A stretch of 64,000 bases of DNA. Origin: Pseudomonas mendocina (GTDB taxonomy: Bacteria; Pseudomonadota; Gammaproteobacteria; Pseudomonadales; Pseudomonadaceae). Shown here piece by piece: positions 16,425-29,272 of this stretch (position 1 is the stretch's first letter; every line of letters begins with the position of its first letter). Both the position numbers and the translations under genes were made by a program. The stretch covers positions 5,022,001-5,086,000 of the forward strand of contig NZ_CP027657.1 in NCBI RefSeq assembly GCF_003008615.1. Reading direction: 5' to 3'. Under the pieces are notes generated by a model that had not been told where the DNA came from, ran no database searches, and was given only the letters and a program-made list of their open reading frames with translations.

Positions 16425-16489
16425 ACGTGGCGTTCAGGCGATAGCGCATCAGCAGCGCCACGGAAAACGGATATCGATGGAGGTATGTG

Positions 16490-16912
16490 ATGACACACAC
16501 CACACCCGGCCCCCGCCCAGATCAAGTACCTGAGGAGGCGCTGGATTTCACCGCCGACGAGGACAGTCTCACGGCAGGTGAACCCTCGGTGCAGCAAGCC
16601 GAGCGCCCACCGCTTGACCCGCAAGATCAGCCAGGGTTGACCGGGGCGGCGACACAAAGCGAGAGCGCCCATGAGGATCACGTCAGCCTCGATGACCTGA
16701 GCCCCGACACCCTGTTCGACGAGAGCGGCGCACGTTCACCCCATGAGCCGGGCGGAAGCGGCCCAGCGGATGAGGCGCTACGTAGTGTCGAGGAAAACGA
16801 AATCGGTGGCGGCAGTGGTCTGGACGAGGCCGAACTGGGTCGCTCCGCGCCGCTCGATGGCAAACCCTGGGCTGACGAGGTTTCACCCGCCGCCAAGGCG
16901 CGTGAGCGATGA
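16490..16912 (+). CDS. Acidic, probably disordered protein of unknown function
   Basis: 140 residues, strongly acidic and rich in Pro, Gly, Ser and Asp, with no hydrophobic core or signal peptide. GGAGG lies 6 bases before this ATG; the GTG three bases earlier is less likely. Its stop overlaps the metallothionein start by 4 bases (ATGA), so the two are translationally coupled. Similar acidic small proteins occur next to stress genes in pseudomonads, with no established role. Confidence 0.7.
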   Translation: MTHTTPGPRPDQVPEEALDFTADEDSLTAGEPSVQQAERPPLDPQDQPGLTGAATQSESAHEDHVSLDDLSPDTLFDESGARSPHEPGGSGPADEALRSVEENEIGGGSGLDEAELGRSAPLDGKPWADEVSPAAKARER

Positions 16913-17112
16913 ACGACGAACGTACCTGCGCCTGCGCGTACTGCGATTGTTCGGTCGAGTCCCATACCTGGGTGCAGGACGCCTTGGGCGACGGCCTGGC
17001 CTATTGCTGCGAGGCCTGCCAGAAGGGTCATCCCAACGGCATGACCGAATGCCAGCATGACGGCTGCGATTGCGGCGAGCGCCTGGCGCTGCAGCGTACT
17101 CAGGAGTCATAG
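16909..17112 (+). CDS. Bacterial metallothionein
   Basis: 67 residues with 10 cysteines and several histidines, arranged CACAYCDC near the N-terminus, YCCEACQKGH in the middle and CQHDGCDC near the end. This is the bacterial SmtA/BmtA-type zinc or cadmium cluster protein, which binds about four metal ions in the cytoplasm. The C-terminus is short, ending RTQES, and lacks the ETFPASDP tail that some relatives carry. It is coupled to the preceding acidic gene. The IS element begins 160 bases downstream. Confidence 0.93.
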   Translation: MNDERTCACAYCDCSVESHTWVQDALGDGLAYCCEACQKGHPNGMTECQHDGCDCGERLALQRTQES

Positions 17113-17272
17113 AACTGCATTTCTACCCAGCAGTGAGAAGTAGGGGGCGGCAGTTCTTTCTCCGTGTTCCCCATCAGCGACAGGTCGTGTTGCGCCGATG
17201 GTGGTTATCGCGGGGCGGCCATCTGCCGCAGCTGATGACATGGGCGAATTGACGAGGGTGGCAGGCGGCTAA

Positions 17273-18563
17273 TGTTCAGCCGGGGGACATAGGTAACGGG
17301 TGTCGGGAGACATAGGTAACGCATTTAGGCTTACGGTGTTCATCGGATCGGGAGATCGAATGATGCCGTGGCTGGAGCGCAGCACTATGTCGATAAGGCG
17401 AGAGTTTGTTCTGCTGGCAGGGCAGCCCCAAAGTAATGTGCGGGAGCTCTGTCGGCGGTATGGCATCAGTCCCAGAACTGGCTACAAATGGCTGGATCGG
17501 TACCGTGAGCAAGGCGATGCAGGCTTACAGGATCGATCCCGCCGTCCCCTGAGCAGTCCAGGGCGCAGCGATCCGACGTTGGAACAAACGGTTGTGCAAT
17601 TGCACCACCGCTATCCCTATTGGGGCGCTCGCAAACTGCGAAGCTTGTTGATGACTGCGGCTGTTGATCCGCCTCACCACAGCACTATCGACGCCATCCT
17701 CAAGCGCCACGATTGTCACGTCCTTTACCACAATGAGCAGGCGCAAGCGCCGGCTAACCATCGTTTCGAGCATCCCAATCCGAACGACCTCTGGCAGATC
17801 GACTTCAAGGGTAACGTCCCCCTAAACGATCGCCGTTCGCCTCGTTGTCATCCCTTGACCCTGCTGGACGATCACTCACGCTTTTCGCTCTGCCTGCAAG
17901 CCTGTGAGGGGGAGCGGCTGGAGCTGATCAAGCCGCATCTGATCGAGGTTTTCCGTCAGTACGGTTTGCCGCTGCGTATCACCGCCGACAACGGGCCGCC
18001 TTGGGGTTCTAATATTGCCGGTGGACTATCAAAATTGGAGGTTTGGCTGATGCGGCTGGGGATCGAGGTCAGCCATAGTCGGCCTCATCATCCACAGACT
18101 CAGGGCAAGCTGGAGCGCTTCCACCAGACACTCAAACGCGAAGTGCTGCATCGCGCGTTCAGCGACTTGCAGCATTGTCAGCAAGTGATGAGCCGCTGGC
18201 GAGACGAGTACAACCATTACCGTCCGCACGAAGCACTTGATCAACGGCCCCCTATAGAGCGCTATAGGCCCAGTCCACGAAGCTACCCGGAGCAACTGCC
18301 AGCCATCGAATATGAACCGGGTGATCACGTGGTGAATGTACGTCAGACCGGGCAGGTGTATTTCAAAGGGCTCAACGTCTTCGTAAGTGGAGGTCTATAT
18401 GGGGAGAAGGTCGCCATCCGACCAACTGCCGAAGAGGGTGTCTACGATGTGGTATTCATCCGCAAAACGCTGCGTCAGATAGACCTGAGGCAACGGGCAA
18501 CATGATCATCAACCTGTTACCCATGTCTCCCGACAGGTGTTTACCATGTCCCCCGGCTGAACA
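17273..18563 (+). mobile_element. IS481-family insertion sequence, complete
   Basis: A 1291-bp element. Its ends are inverted repeats: TGTTCAGCCGGGGGACAT on the left, matched perfectly by ATGTCCCCCGGCTGAACA on the right. An inner GTCGGGAGACAT...GGTAAC copy lies just inside each end. It is flanked by the 5-bp direct repeat GCTAA (17268-17272 and 18564-18568), a target duplication. One intact transposase gene lies inside. It separates the metallothionein gene from the minus-strand Rho-N-type gene and interrupts no visible frame. Confidence 0.93.
17360..18505 (+). CDS. IS481-family transposase
   Basis: A DDE transposase that cuts and joins the element ends. An N-terminal helix-turn-helix (VRELCRRYGISPRTGYKWLDRY) is followed by the rve integrase core. 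The DDE residues are visible as LWQIDFKG, ITADNGPPWG and QTQGKLERFH. The C-terminal part (NHYRPHEALDQRPP) is typical. The start at MMPWLERSTM follows GGGAG. The frame is uninterrupted, so the element may still be active. Confidence 0.94.
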   Translation: MMPWLERSTMSIRREFVLLAGQPQSNVRELCRRYGISPRTGYKWLDRYREQGDAGLQDRSRRPLSSPGRSDPTLEQTVVQLHHRYPYWGARKLRSLLMTAAVDPPHHSTIDAILKRHDCHVLYHNEQAQAPANHRFEHPNPNDLWQIDFKGNVPLNDRRSPRCHPLTLLDDHSRFSLCLQACEGERLELIKPHLIEVFRQYGLPLRITADNGPPWGSNIAGGLSKLEVWLMRLGIEVSHSRPHHPQTQGKLERFHQTLKREVLHRAFSDLQHCQQVMSRWRDEYNHYRPHEALDQRPPIERYRPSPRSYPEQLPAIEYEPGDHVVNVRQTGQVYFKGLNVFVSGGLYGEKVAIRPTAEEGVYDVVFIRKTLRQIDLRQRAT

Positions 18564-18617
18564 GCTAACCCACCCTACGAAACTGACCGCAGGTCATTGA
18601 GCGCCGCTCCTGTGCCA

Positions 18618-18995
18618 TCAGGACTTGCTGCGCAAAGCCTCCAGCAGCTCCTGCTTGCGCATCCGTGAGCGCCCTGACAAGTCGCGCTTGCGCGCCAGAT
18701 CCATCAATTCATCGCGGCTCATGGCTTCCAGCTTCTGTCCCGGCCGGGGAATGCCCTGGCGGGTCTTCGAGGCGCGGCGGGCGGACGATTCGCGGGCGGC
18801 CTGTTTGACCGCTGGTGGGGTGGTACGCCCCGAACCGCCTGCTTTCTCACCGCCACCGGACTGCTTGTTCACTGTCGCCCAGGCCCGGGCTTCGGCCTCG
18901 TCCGGCGGCACGCCGCGTTCCTTGTAGCTCTCCTCGATGTGCTCGGCCTTGCGCTTCTGCTTGGCGGTGTACTTGTCTTTGCTACCACGGGGCAT
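18618..18995 (-). CDS. Rho-N-domain small basic protein (often annotated plasmid stabilization protein)
   Basis: 125 residues, very basic. The N-terminus (MPRGSKDKYTAKQKRKAEHI) with EARAWATVNKQSGGG is a pattern seen in short proteins labelled plasmid stabilization. The C-terminus (MSRDELMDLARKRDLSGRSRM...LLEALR) is a Rho N-terminal/SAP-like helix-extended-helix that may bind nucleic acid. GGGAG precedes the ATG. No plasmid context exists here, so the label is only historical. Confidence 0.8.
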   Translation of the reverse strand: MPRGSKDKYTAKQKRKAEHIEESYKERGVPPDEAEARAWATVNKQSGGGEKAGGSGRTTPPAVKQAARESSARRASKTRQGIPRPGQKLEAMSRDELMDLARKRDLSGRSRMRKQELLEALRSKS

Positions 18996-19166
18996 GAGGC
19001 TTCTCCCGTCTGGCCATGAAGCGGGATTGCCACATGGCGCCTATCGGGAAAGAAGCCGCAGCAGGTGATTGGTTCCCTGTTTCGGATGATCGGACTGCGC
19101 AGATTGAGTGAACCTCTTCACGCTTTCGCTGCTCAGAAACAAAGCGTCCTTCGATGGTGAACACAG

Positions 19167-19691
19167 ATGGAAGTGTACGAACGAATCCTCACGACTTTGG
19201 CGCAGGAGTTTTCCGATCTGCACCAGGTCGAACACCTGACCCGCGCCACACTGCGCCTGGTGCTGGCCATGTTCCTCGGCGGGTTGCTCGGCTACGAGCG
19301 CGCGGTGATGGGCAAGGCCGCCGGTATGCGCACGCATATGCTGGTGTGTCTGGGGGCAGCGATCTTCGTCATGGCGCTTGAGCAGAATGGCGCTGAATCA
19401 GACGCCATGAGCCGGGTGATCCAGGGGGTCGCCGCTGGTATCGGTTTTCTTTGCGCCGGCACCATTCTCAAGGGGCGAAGCATTTCCGACGTGAAGGGGC
19501 TGACCACCGCCGCGGGCCTGTGGGCTTCGGCGGCCATCGGTGTGGCGGTTGGCCTCGGTCGCGAGGGCACGGCCGTTCTGGCCACGGTGATCGTGCTGGT
19601 GGTGCTGCACTTGATGCCGCTGGTGGTCGACCCCAGCGCCAACATCCCCGCGGATGACGAGCCGGATTCCGAAACGCGCGACAAGCAATAG
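19167..19691 (+). CDS. MgtC/SapB-family membrane protein
   Basis: 174 residues with four or five membrane helices. MFLGGLLGYERAVMGKAAGMRTHMLV is the conserved MgtC N-terminal region, and GIGFLCAGTILK with GLTTAAGLWASAAIG the second. The short polar C-terminus lacks the ACT-like domain of MgtC proper. The family is linked to survival at low Mg2+ and to stress. It lies just upstream of glgE on the same strand, but a candidate promoter lies between them. Confidence 0.9.
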   Translation: MEVYERILTTLAQEFSDLHQVEHLTRATLRLVLAMFLGGLLGYERAVMGKAAGMRTHMLVCLGAAIFVMALEQNGAESDAMSRVIQGVAAGIGFLCAGTILKGRSISDVKGLTTAAGLWASAAIGVAVGLGREGTAVLATVIVLVVLHLMPLVVDPSANIPADDEPDSETRDKQ

Positions 19692-19716
19692 CCGCCGTAC
19701 CAGGCAAAAACAGCCT

Positions 19717-19744
19717 GAACTTTTCCTTTCGCGCTGGCCTCGGA
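19717..19744 (+). promoter_or_regulatory. Candidate AlgU-type promoter of glgE-treS-glgB
   Basis: A full GAACTT (19717-19722), 17 bases, then TCGGA (19740-19744). The predicted start lies about 65 bases before glgE. Trehalose and glucan genes are stress-induced in pseudomonads, which fits an ECF-type promoter. Confidence 0.45.
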
Positions 19745-19815
19745 ATTTCTGTAGGCCCGCGACACCCGCACTTCCCGCGACCCCATGTCCGCCAGGCGAA
19801 AAGGAGCCCGGAACG

Positions 19816-21798
19816 ATGCCGTCCCCACGTTATGCCGATGACCCTGTTGTCCGTGCCATCCAGCAGCCGCGTCTGGCCATCGAGTCGGTGCAACCTGTGG
19901 TCGAAGCCGGGCGATTCGCGGCCAAGTGCCTGTGCGGAAAACCGCTGACCGTCAACGCTGTGATCTTCGCCGATGGTCATGACCAACTGGCAGCCGACCT
20001 GCTTTGGCGTGGCAATGGCCAGGCCACCTGGCAGCGCGTGCCGATGCAGATGCTCGGCAATGATCGCTGGGCGGCATCACTGCTGATCGAAAGCGAAGGC
20101 CGCGGCGAGTTCGCCATCGAGGCCTGGCTGGATGTCTACGCGAGCTTTCGCTACGAATTGGTGAAGAAATACAGCGCCGGCGTGCCGCTCAGCCTGGAGG
20201 TGCAGGAAGGGGCAGAGCTGGTGCGGCGTATCCTCAGTCAGGCACCGCAGGAAACGCACACAGAGCTGGATGCGCTGGTGGCGAAGATGGAAGAGGCGCA
20301 ATCGATCGAAGAGCGTGTGGCCGTGTTCGTCGAGCCGGCGCTGGGTGAGCTGATGCGCCGCGCCGAATACCGTCCGCACCTGCTGCGCAGCACGCACTAT
20401 CCGCTGGACGTGGAACGGTCACTGGCGCAGTTCGCCAGCTGGTACGAGTTGTTCCCACGCTCGCTGGGCAGGGATGGCCGTCACGGCACCTTTGCCGACG
20501 TGCATGCGCGCATCCCGGAAATCGCCCGGCTCGGCTTCGACGTGCTGTATTTCCCACCCATCCACCCGATCGGCCGCACCCATCGCAAGGGGCCGAACAA
20601 CAGCCTCAGTGCCAGCCCGGATGATCCGGGCAGCCCGTATGCCATCGGCAGCGAGGAGGGCGGCCACGATGCGGTACACCCGCAACTTGGCAGCCTCGAT
20701 GATTTTCGCGAGCTGGTGCGCGTGGCCCATGAACACGATCTGGAAGTGGCGCTGGATTTCGCCGTGCAGTGCTCGCCGGATCATCCCTGGCTGCGTGAGC
20801 ACCCTGGCTGGTTCAGTTGGCGACCGGACGGCAGCATCCGCCATGCCGAGAACCCGCCGAAGAAGTACGAGGACATCGTCAACGTCGAGTTCTACGCCGA
20901 GGCGGCACTTCCCGATCTGTGGCTGGCGCTGCGCGATGTCGTGCTGGGCTGGGTGGAGCAGGGCGTGACGCTGTTTCGCGTGGACAACCCGCACACCAAA
21001 CCGATGCCGTTCTGGGAGTGGCTGATTGCCGATGTGCGCGAACGCCACCCCGAGGTGATCTTTCTCGCCGAGGCCTTCACCCGCCCGGCGATGATGGCGC
21101 GCCTGGGCAAACTCGGCTTCAGCCAGAGCTATACCTACTTCACCTGGCGCAACACCAAGGCCGAGTTGCAGGCGTACTTCACCGAGCTCAACCAGCAGCC
21201 GTGGCGTCATTGCTACCGGCCGAATTTCTTCGTCAACACGCCGGACATCAACCCTTACTACCTGCAGCGTAGCGGGCGCCCCGGTTTTCTCATTCGCGCC
21301 GCGTTGGCCACCATGGGTTCAGGGCTATGGGGCATGTATGCGGGCTTCGAGCTGTGCGAGGCAGAGCCGGTACCGGGCAAGGAGGAATACTTCGACTCGG
21401 AGAAGTACCAACTGCGCCCACGCGACTATCAGGCAGCCGGCAACATCAACGCGGAAATCGCCCGACTCAATCAGATCCGCCGTGAAAACCCTGCGCTGCA
21501 GACACACCTGGGTTTCCAGGCCTACAGCGCCTGGAACGAGAACATTCTGTACTTCGGTAAGCGCACCGATGACCTGAGCAACTTCATCCTGATCGCCATC
21601 AGCCTCGATCCCGAGCACCCCCAAGAAGCGTACTTCGAGCTGCCGCTCTGGGAGCTGGGCCTGCCTGACGACGCCGACCTGCAAGGCGAAGACCTGATGA
21701 ACGGCCACCGCTGGACCTGGCACGGCAAGGTGCAGTGGATGCGTATCGACCCCTGGCACCTGCCGTTCGGCATCTGGCGTATCCAGACCGTTCGCTGA
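19816..21798 (+). CDS. glgE: Alpha-1,4-glucan:maltose-1-phosphate maltosyltransferase
   Basis: A GH13_3 enzyme that transfers maltosyl units from maltose-1-phosphate to alpha-glucan. 660 residues, the family length. An N-terminal domain (about 1-200) precedes the barrel. Catalytic residues are visible: nucleophile D390 in FRVDNPHTKP, acid/base E419 in LAEAFTRP, and D477 in NTPDINPYY. The ATG at 19816 follows AAGGAG. It leads a run with treS-maltokinase (15-base gap), which makes its substrate, and glgB, which branches its product. Confidence 0.95.
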   Translation: MPSPRYADDPVVRAIQQPRLAIESVQPVVEAGRFAAKCLCGKPLTVNAVIFADGHDQLAADLLWRGNGQATWQRVPMQMLGNDRWAASLLIESEGRGEFAIEAWLDVYASFRYELVKKYSAGVPLSLEVQEGAELVRRILSQAPQETHTELDALVAKMEEAQSIEERVAVFVEPALGELMRRAEYRPHLLRSTHYPLDVERSLAQFASWYELFPRSLGRDGRHGTFADVHARIPEIARLGFDVLYFPPIHPIGRTHRKGPNNSLSASPDDPGSPYAIGSEEGGHDAVHPQLGSLDDFRELVRVAHEHDLEVALDFAVQCSPDHPWLREHPGWFSWRPDGSIRHAENPPKKYEDIVNVEFYAEAALPDLWLALRDVVLGWVEQGVTLFRVDNPHTKPMPFWEWLIADVRERHPEVIFLAEAFTRPAMMARLGKLGFSQSYTYFTWRNTKAELQAYFTELNQQPWRHCYRPNFFVNTPDINPYYLQRSGRPGFLIRAALATMGSGLWGMYAGFELCEAEPVPGKEEYFDSEKYQLRPRDYQAAGNINAEIARLNQIRRENPALQTHLGFQAYSAWNENILYFGKRTDDLSNFILIAISLDPEHPQEAYFELPLWELGLPDDADLQGEDLMNGHRWTWHGKVQWMRIDPWHLPFGIWRIQTVR

Positions 21799-21813
21799 AC
21801 ACGGAGTATCACC

Positions 21814-25115
<3,302 letters not shown>

Positions 25116-25119
<4 letters not shown>

Positions 25120-27269
25120 ATCACGACACAGTGGAACGTTTGCGACGTGCCGAGGAGGGCGACCCATTCGGCTTTCTCGGCCCTCATGCGCACGGCGATG
25201 GGGTTCTGATCCGCGTCTGGTTGCCCGGCGCCGATGCGGTTGACCTGCTGACGGATGACGGCGAATCACTCGGCGCCATGCAGCTCAGCGACCCGGACGG
25301 CCTGTTCGAACTGCGCCTGGCACGACCGCAGCGTTATCGGCTGCGCATCCACTGGCCTGGCGGTGTGCAGGAGTGTGAAGACCCGTATTCTTTCGGCCCG
25401 CTGCTGGGCGAAACCGATCTTTACCTGTTCGCCGAAGGCAATCACCGTGAGCTGTGGCGCTGCCTCGGCGCACGGCCCGTCGAGCACGAAGGCGTACCGG
25501 GTGTACGTTTTGCCGTCTGGGCGCCCAACGCCAAGCGGGTTTCCGTGGTCGGCGACTTCAACAGCTGGGACGGCCGCCGCCACCCCATGCGCCTACGCTA
25601 CCCTGCGGGCATATGGGAGTTGTTCATTCCGCGCCTGGAGGCGGGCGAGTGCTACAAATACGAAATCCTCGGCCAGGGCGGCATGCTGCCTTTACGTGCC
25701 GATCCGTTGGCCCAGGCCACCGAAATGCCGCCAGCAACCGCATCGCGCGTGCCGCAGGCCGAGCCTTTCGCCTGGCAGGACGAGCAGTGGATGAGCGCGC
25801 GCGACAAGCGCCATGGCCCGCAGGCGCCGCTTGCAATCTACGAGCTGCATGCCGGCTCCTGGCAGTGGACGCAAGGCCACCCGCCAAGCTGGGACGAATT
25901 GGCCGACCGGCTGATTCCCTATGTGCAGGATCTCGGCTTCACCCATATCGAGCTGATGCCGATCATGGAGCACCCGTTCGGCGGCTCCTGGGGCTATCAG
26001 CCGCTGTCGATGTTCGCGCCGACCGCGCGCTTCGGTGGCCCCGAGCGTTTCGCGGCGTTCATCGATCGCTGCCACCGCGCCGGTATTGGCGTGATCCTCG
26101 ACTGGGTGCCGGGGCATTTTCCCAACGATGCCCATGGTCTGGCCGAGTTCGACGGCACCGCGCTGTACGAGTACGCGCACCCGTTCGAGGGCTTCCACCC
26201 GGACTGGAACACCTGCATCTACAACCTGGGGCGCACCGAAGTGCACGGTTTCATGCTGGCCAGCGCGCTGTACTGGCTGCGTGAGTACCACGTCGATGGT
26301 CTGCGCGTGGATGCGGTGGCCTCGATGCTGTACCGCGACTATTCGCGCGAAGCCGGGCAGTGGATACCCAACCGTCACGGCGGACGCGAGAACCTGGAGG
26401 CCATCGAATTTCTCCAGCACCTCAACGAGGTGGTGCGCCACGAGGTTCCGGGCGCACTGATGATCGCCGAGGAATCCACCGCCTGGCCGGGCGTCAGCCG
26501 GCCGGTGCAGGAGGGCGGCCTGGGCTTCACCCACAAATGGAACATGGGCTGGATGAACGACAGCCTGAGCTACATCCAGCAAGACCCGATGTTCCGCCTG
26601 CACCACCATCACCTGATCACCTTCGGCCTGCACTATGCGTTTTCCGAGCGGTTCATCCTGCCGATCTCCCACGACGAAGTGGTGCACGGTAAGCGCTCGC
26701 TGCTCGGGCGCATGCCGGGCGATCGCTGGCAGCAGTTCGCCAACCTGCGCCTGTTCCTGGCGCTGATGTGGACGCATCCGGGGAAGAAGCTGTTGTTCAT
26801 GGGTTGCGAATTCGGCCAGTGGTGCGAATGGAATCACGACCAGCAACTGGACTGGTACCTGCTGCAGTACCCCGAACATGCCGCCACCCAGGCGCTGCTT
26901 CGTGAGCTGAACCAGCTGTATCGCGGCGAGCCGGCGCTGCATCAGTTGGATGATCGTGCCGAAGGTTTCCAATGGCTGATCGGTGATGATGCCCGCAACA
27001 GCGTGTTCGCCTGGCTGCGGCACGGCCGGGACGGCGAATCGCTGCTGGTGGTGCACAACTTCACGCCGCAAGTGATCGATGGCTACCGCGTTGGCGTGCC
27101 AAAGGCCGGAAGCTGGCGAGTGCTGCTCAATACCGACGAGAGCCGCTGGAGTGGTTCGGGGGCGGGCACCCACGGTGAACTGCACAGCGACGCTGTAGCG
27201 GCTCATGGCCAGGCCGATTCGCTGAATCTGCAACTGCCACCGTTGGCGACATTGATACTCCGCCCGTAG
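25116..27269 (+). CDS. glgB: 1,4-alpha-glucan branching enzyme
   Basis: 717 residues, GH13_9. An N-terminal CBM48-type domain ([20 protein letters not shown] near 130) precedes the barrel. Nucleophile D399 lies in [11 protein letters not shown] and acid/base E452 in [10 protein letters not shown]; the later SHDEVVHGK carries the third Asp. The start is TTG in a TTGA overlap with the treS stop, with GGGAG upstream, so translation is coupled. It adds alpha-1,6 branches to the GlgE product. Confidence 0.95.
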
Positions 27270-27326
27270 GGTGTCGCGGGGCCGCCTAGGCCGGCGCACT
27301 GCGGTTACAGTGCAAAAGCCAAAAGC

Positions 27327-27396
27327 CGGTGCGCGCGGCGCACCCTACTCTGGGGGCATGCGCGCGGGGAATTTGTAGGGTGCGCCATGCGCACCG
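27327..27396. repeat. Long imperfect inverted repeat (GTAGGGTGCGC-type element)
   Basis: Two 22-base arms, 27327-27348 and 27375-27396, are inverted copies with two mismatches (arm core GTAGGGTGCGC and its complement). They lie between convergent glgB and the hydrolase gene and could form a strong hairpin in either transcript. A single related copy, GTAGGGTGT, overlaps the glgB stop. Related copies lie elsewhere in the window. Confidence 0.75.
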
Positions 27397-27416
27397 ATCC
27401 ACCCATGCCCGTGGTG

Positions 27417-28187
27417 TCAGGAATAGCGCACCAACTGATGCGGGTAGTTGCCGACCCGCGCACCAATGACCATTTCGCTGATCCAGTTGCCGAGAATCTG
27501 GGTGTAGGCCTGCTGGTCGCGGTCTTCGCTGAGGGCGTGGTCGGCGCCGTCGAGGATACGGTGGGTCAGTGAATGAGCCTTGTCGAAAGCGGCGCGGTAG
27601 CTCATCAGCGTGGCGTGCGGCACGAAGTCATCGTGCTCGGACTCCACCAGCAGCACGTCGCCACTAAACGCCGAGCAGGCGCGCAACGCCCGGTTGTCCT
27701 CGGCGCGTAATGGCCGCCGCCGGTATTCCTGCAGGCGCATGGTGTCCAACTGGCCTTTGGGCGTGTGCCATTGCTCGTCCCAATACAGCGCGGGTACCCG
27801 CAGGGCCAGCCATTTCACTGTTCGCTGCGTACTGAGCAGGGTGGACAGATAACCACCGTAGCTGCTGCCGATCACCGCGATGCAGTCGCTGTCGACGGCA
27901 GGGTGTTCGGCCAGGCGGTCGTAGGCGGCGATGATATCGGCCAGGTTGTGCGCGCGGGTCACGCTCTCCTTCGCGGCGATGGTCTTCTCGTGGCCACGCA
28001 GGTCGAAGGTCAGGCATACGCAGCCAAGCCCCGCAATGCTTCGGGCACGCGCCAGGTCACGCTGCTGGCTGCCGCCCCAGCCGTGGACGAAGAGTACGCC
28101 AGGCACCTTGGCCGGCGGCGAGAGGAGGGTGGCGGCGATAGCTTCGTCGTCGACCAGGATTTCCAGCGTCTGGCTGTGTGCACTCAT
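27417..28187 (-). CDS. Alpha/beta hydrolase
   Basis: 256 residues of the alpha/beta hydrolase fold. LFVHGWGGSQ is the oxyanion region, GSSYGG the nucleophile elbow with Ser, ESEHDDFV the Asp turn and GADHALSE the catalytic His. No signal peptide is seen, so it is cytoplasmic. The substrate is unknown. Its start overlaps the stop of the DUF3182 gene by 4 bases; the two are coupled. Confidence 0.85.
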   Translation of the reverse strand: MSAHSQTLEILVDDEAIAATLLSPPAKVPGVLFVHGWGGSQQRDLARARSIAGLGCVCLTFDLRGHEKTIAAKESVTRAHNLADIIAAYDRLAEHPAVDSDCIAVIGSSYGGYLSTLLSTQRTVKWLALRVPALYWDEQWHTPKGQLDTMRLQEYRRRPLRAEDNRALRACSAFSGDVLLVESEHDDFVPHATLMSYRAAFDKAHSLTHRILDGADHALSEDRDQQAYTQILGNWISEMVIGARVGNYPHQLVRYS

Positions 28188-29272
28188 GCCCGTTCCACCT
28201 TGACGTACTTGCTCAGCATACCCAATTCATTGTCGTGCCCCTGATAGAGGCAGATGGCGCCGCGCGGAGGTGGGATGTCGCCATAGTGCTCGAAGGTCGA
28301 GGCATGCAGCTGCCGCAGCGTCGGGTCGTCGACAAAGGCTTCCAGGGCGAATATTTCCGCTGGGCTGGCCCCGCCAACCCGCCAGGATTGCTCCAGTACG
28401 CCGCAACGCTGCTTGCCGGTGCGGCTCTCGCCACAGGCCACGTCGTAGTTGCGCCGAGAAGCTAAGAGGGCGGGATAGGCCTCGAACGCAGCCAGTTCGT
28501 AGATCCGCGCCTGCTGAAGGGCCAGGCGCGCCGCACGCGGCATGGTCAGGGCCATCAGGGCCAGATAATCGCCTCTGACCACGATCAGCTCTGAGCCGCC
28601 GTATACCGAATGGCCGTGGTTGTCGCGGGTCAGGTGCTGGCTGCCGTAGTAGCTCAGTGTGACGCCTGCCACGGTGATCTGGCCGACGCTGTAGGTGTAG
28701 GGCTGACGCAGCTCTTCCTCCAGCACCAGGCCATGCTCGCGCACGGTTTGTGCATCCAGCGCTGCCAGGGCGGCCTCCAGCTCTGGCAGGTCATTGATCG
28801 ACTGTTGCCCGCGTCCCGCACGGGCCAGGACCGGCTTGAGGCGCAGCGGCCCATCGCGCAGCAGACGCCGACCGGCGCTGTGAGCATCGTCCAGATCGAA
28901 CGCGGTGAAGCCGGGCAGCGTGACCTGATCGACCTGCAGTGCGAAGTTCTCCGACCAACCGTCAGGGTGCCGGCTGTGCTCGCTGATCAGAGGATGGCTG
29001 ATGGCCTTGGTCGCCACGAAAGCGTGCTCGACCACACCGCCGAAGAGATCCTGATCGCTGTCGATGCCCAGCGCCGAAACATCGCCTACCAAGGTGTCGT
29101 CCGGCAGGAAGTAATGACGCCCTCCGGAGGGCAGGCTGGTCGAGTAGTCGCCTATGAATGGGCAGCCGAGCAACTGGCCCAGCTTCTCAGCCAACATCTG
29201 CTGCACGGCGCTTTCGTGCTGACTGCTGGTGCCTTGAACGGGTAGCCATACCACGCTGCTGTGTGGGGTCAT
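28184..29272 (-). CDS. DUF3182 family protein (ATP-grasp-like)
   Basis: 362 residues. I recognise the family by its overall pattern: LPDDTLVG near 60, LRLKPVLARAGRGQQ near 140, VLEEELRQPYTYSVGQ near 190, and an acidic C-terminal part with PRGAICLYQGHDN. The LKP..ARAGRGQ and EEEL segments resemble the nucleotide and metal positions of ATP-grasp ligases, but activity is not proven. It overlaps both neighbours by 4 bases, so the three genes form a tight operon. Confidence 0.7.
   Translation of the reverse strand: MTPHSSVVWLPVQGTSSQHESAVQQMLAEKLGQLLGCPFIGDYSTSLPSGGRHYFLPDDTLVGDVSALGIDSDQDLFGGVVEHAFVATKAISHPLISEHSRHPDGWSENFALQVDQVTLPGFTAFDLDDAHSAGRRLLRDGPLRLKPVLARAGRGQQSINDLPELEAALAALDAQTVREHGLVLEEELRQPYTYSVGQITVAGVTLSYYGSQHLTRDNHGHSVYGGSELIVVRGDYLALMALTMPRAARLALQQARIYELAAFEAYPALLASRRNYDVACGESRTGKQRCGVLEQSWRVGGASPAEIFALEAFVDDPTLRQLHASTFEHYGDIPPPRGAICLYQGHDNELGMLSKYVKVERA

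Noticed and set aside
25692..27299. 535-codon minus-strand open frame opposite glgB
   Set aside because: Antisense shadow; glgB has full catalytic motifs on the other strand.
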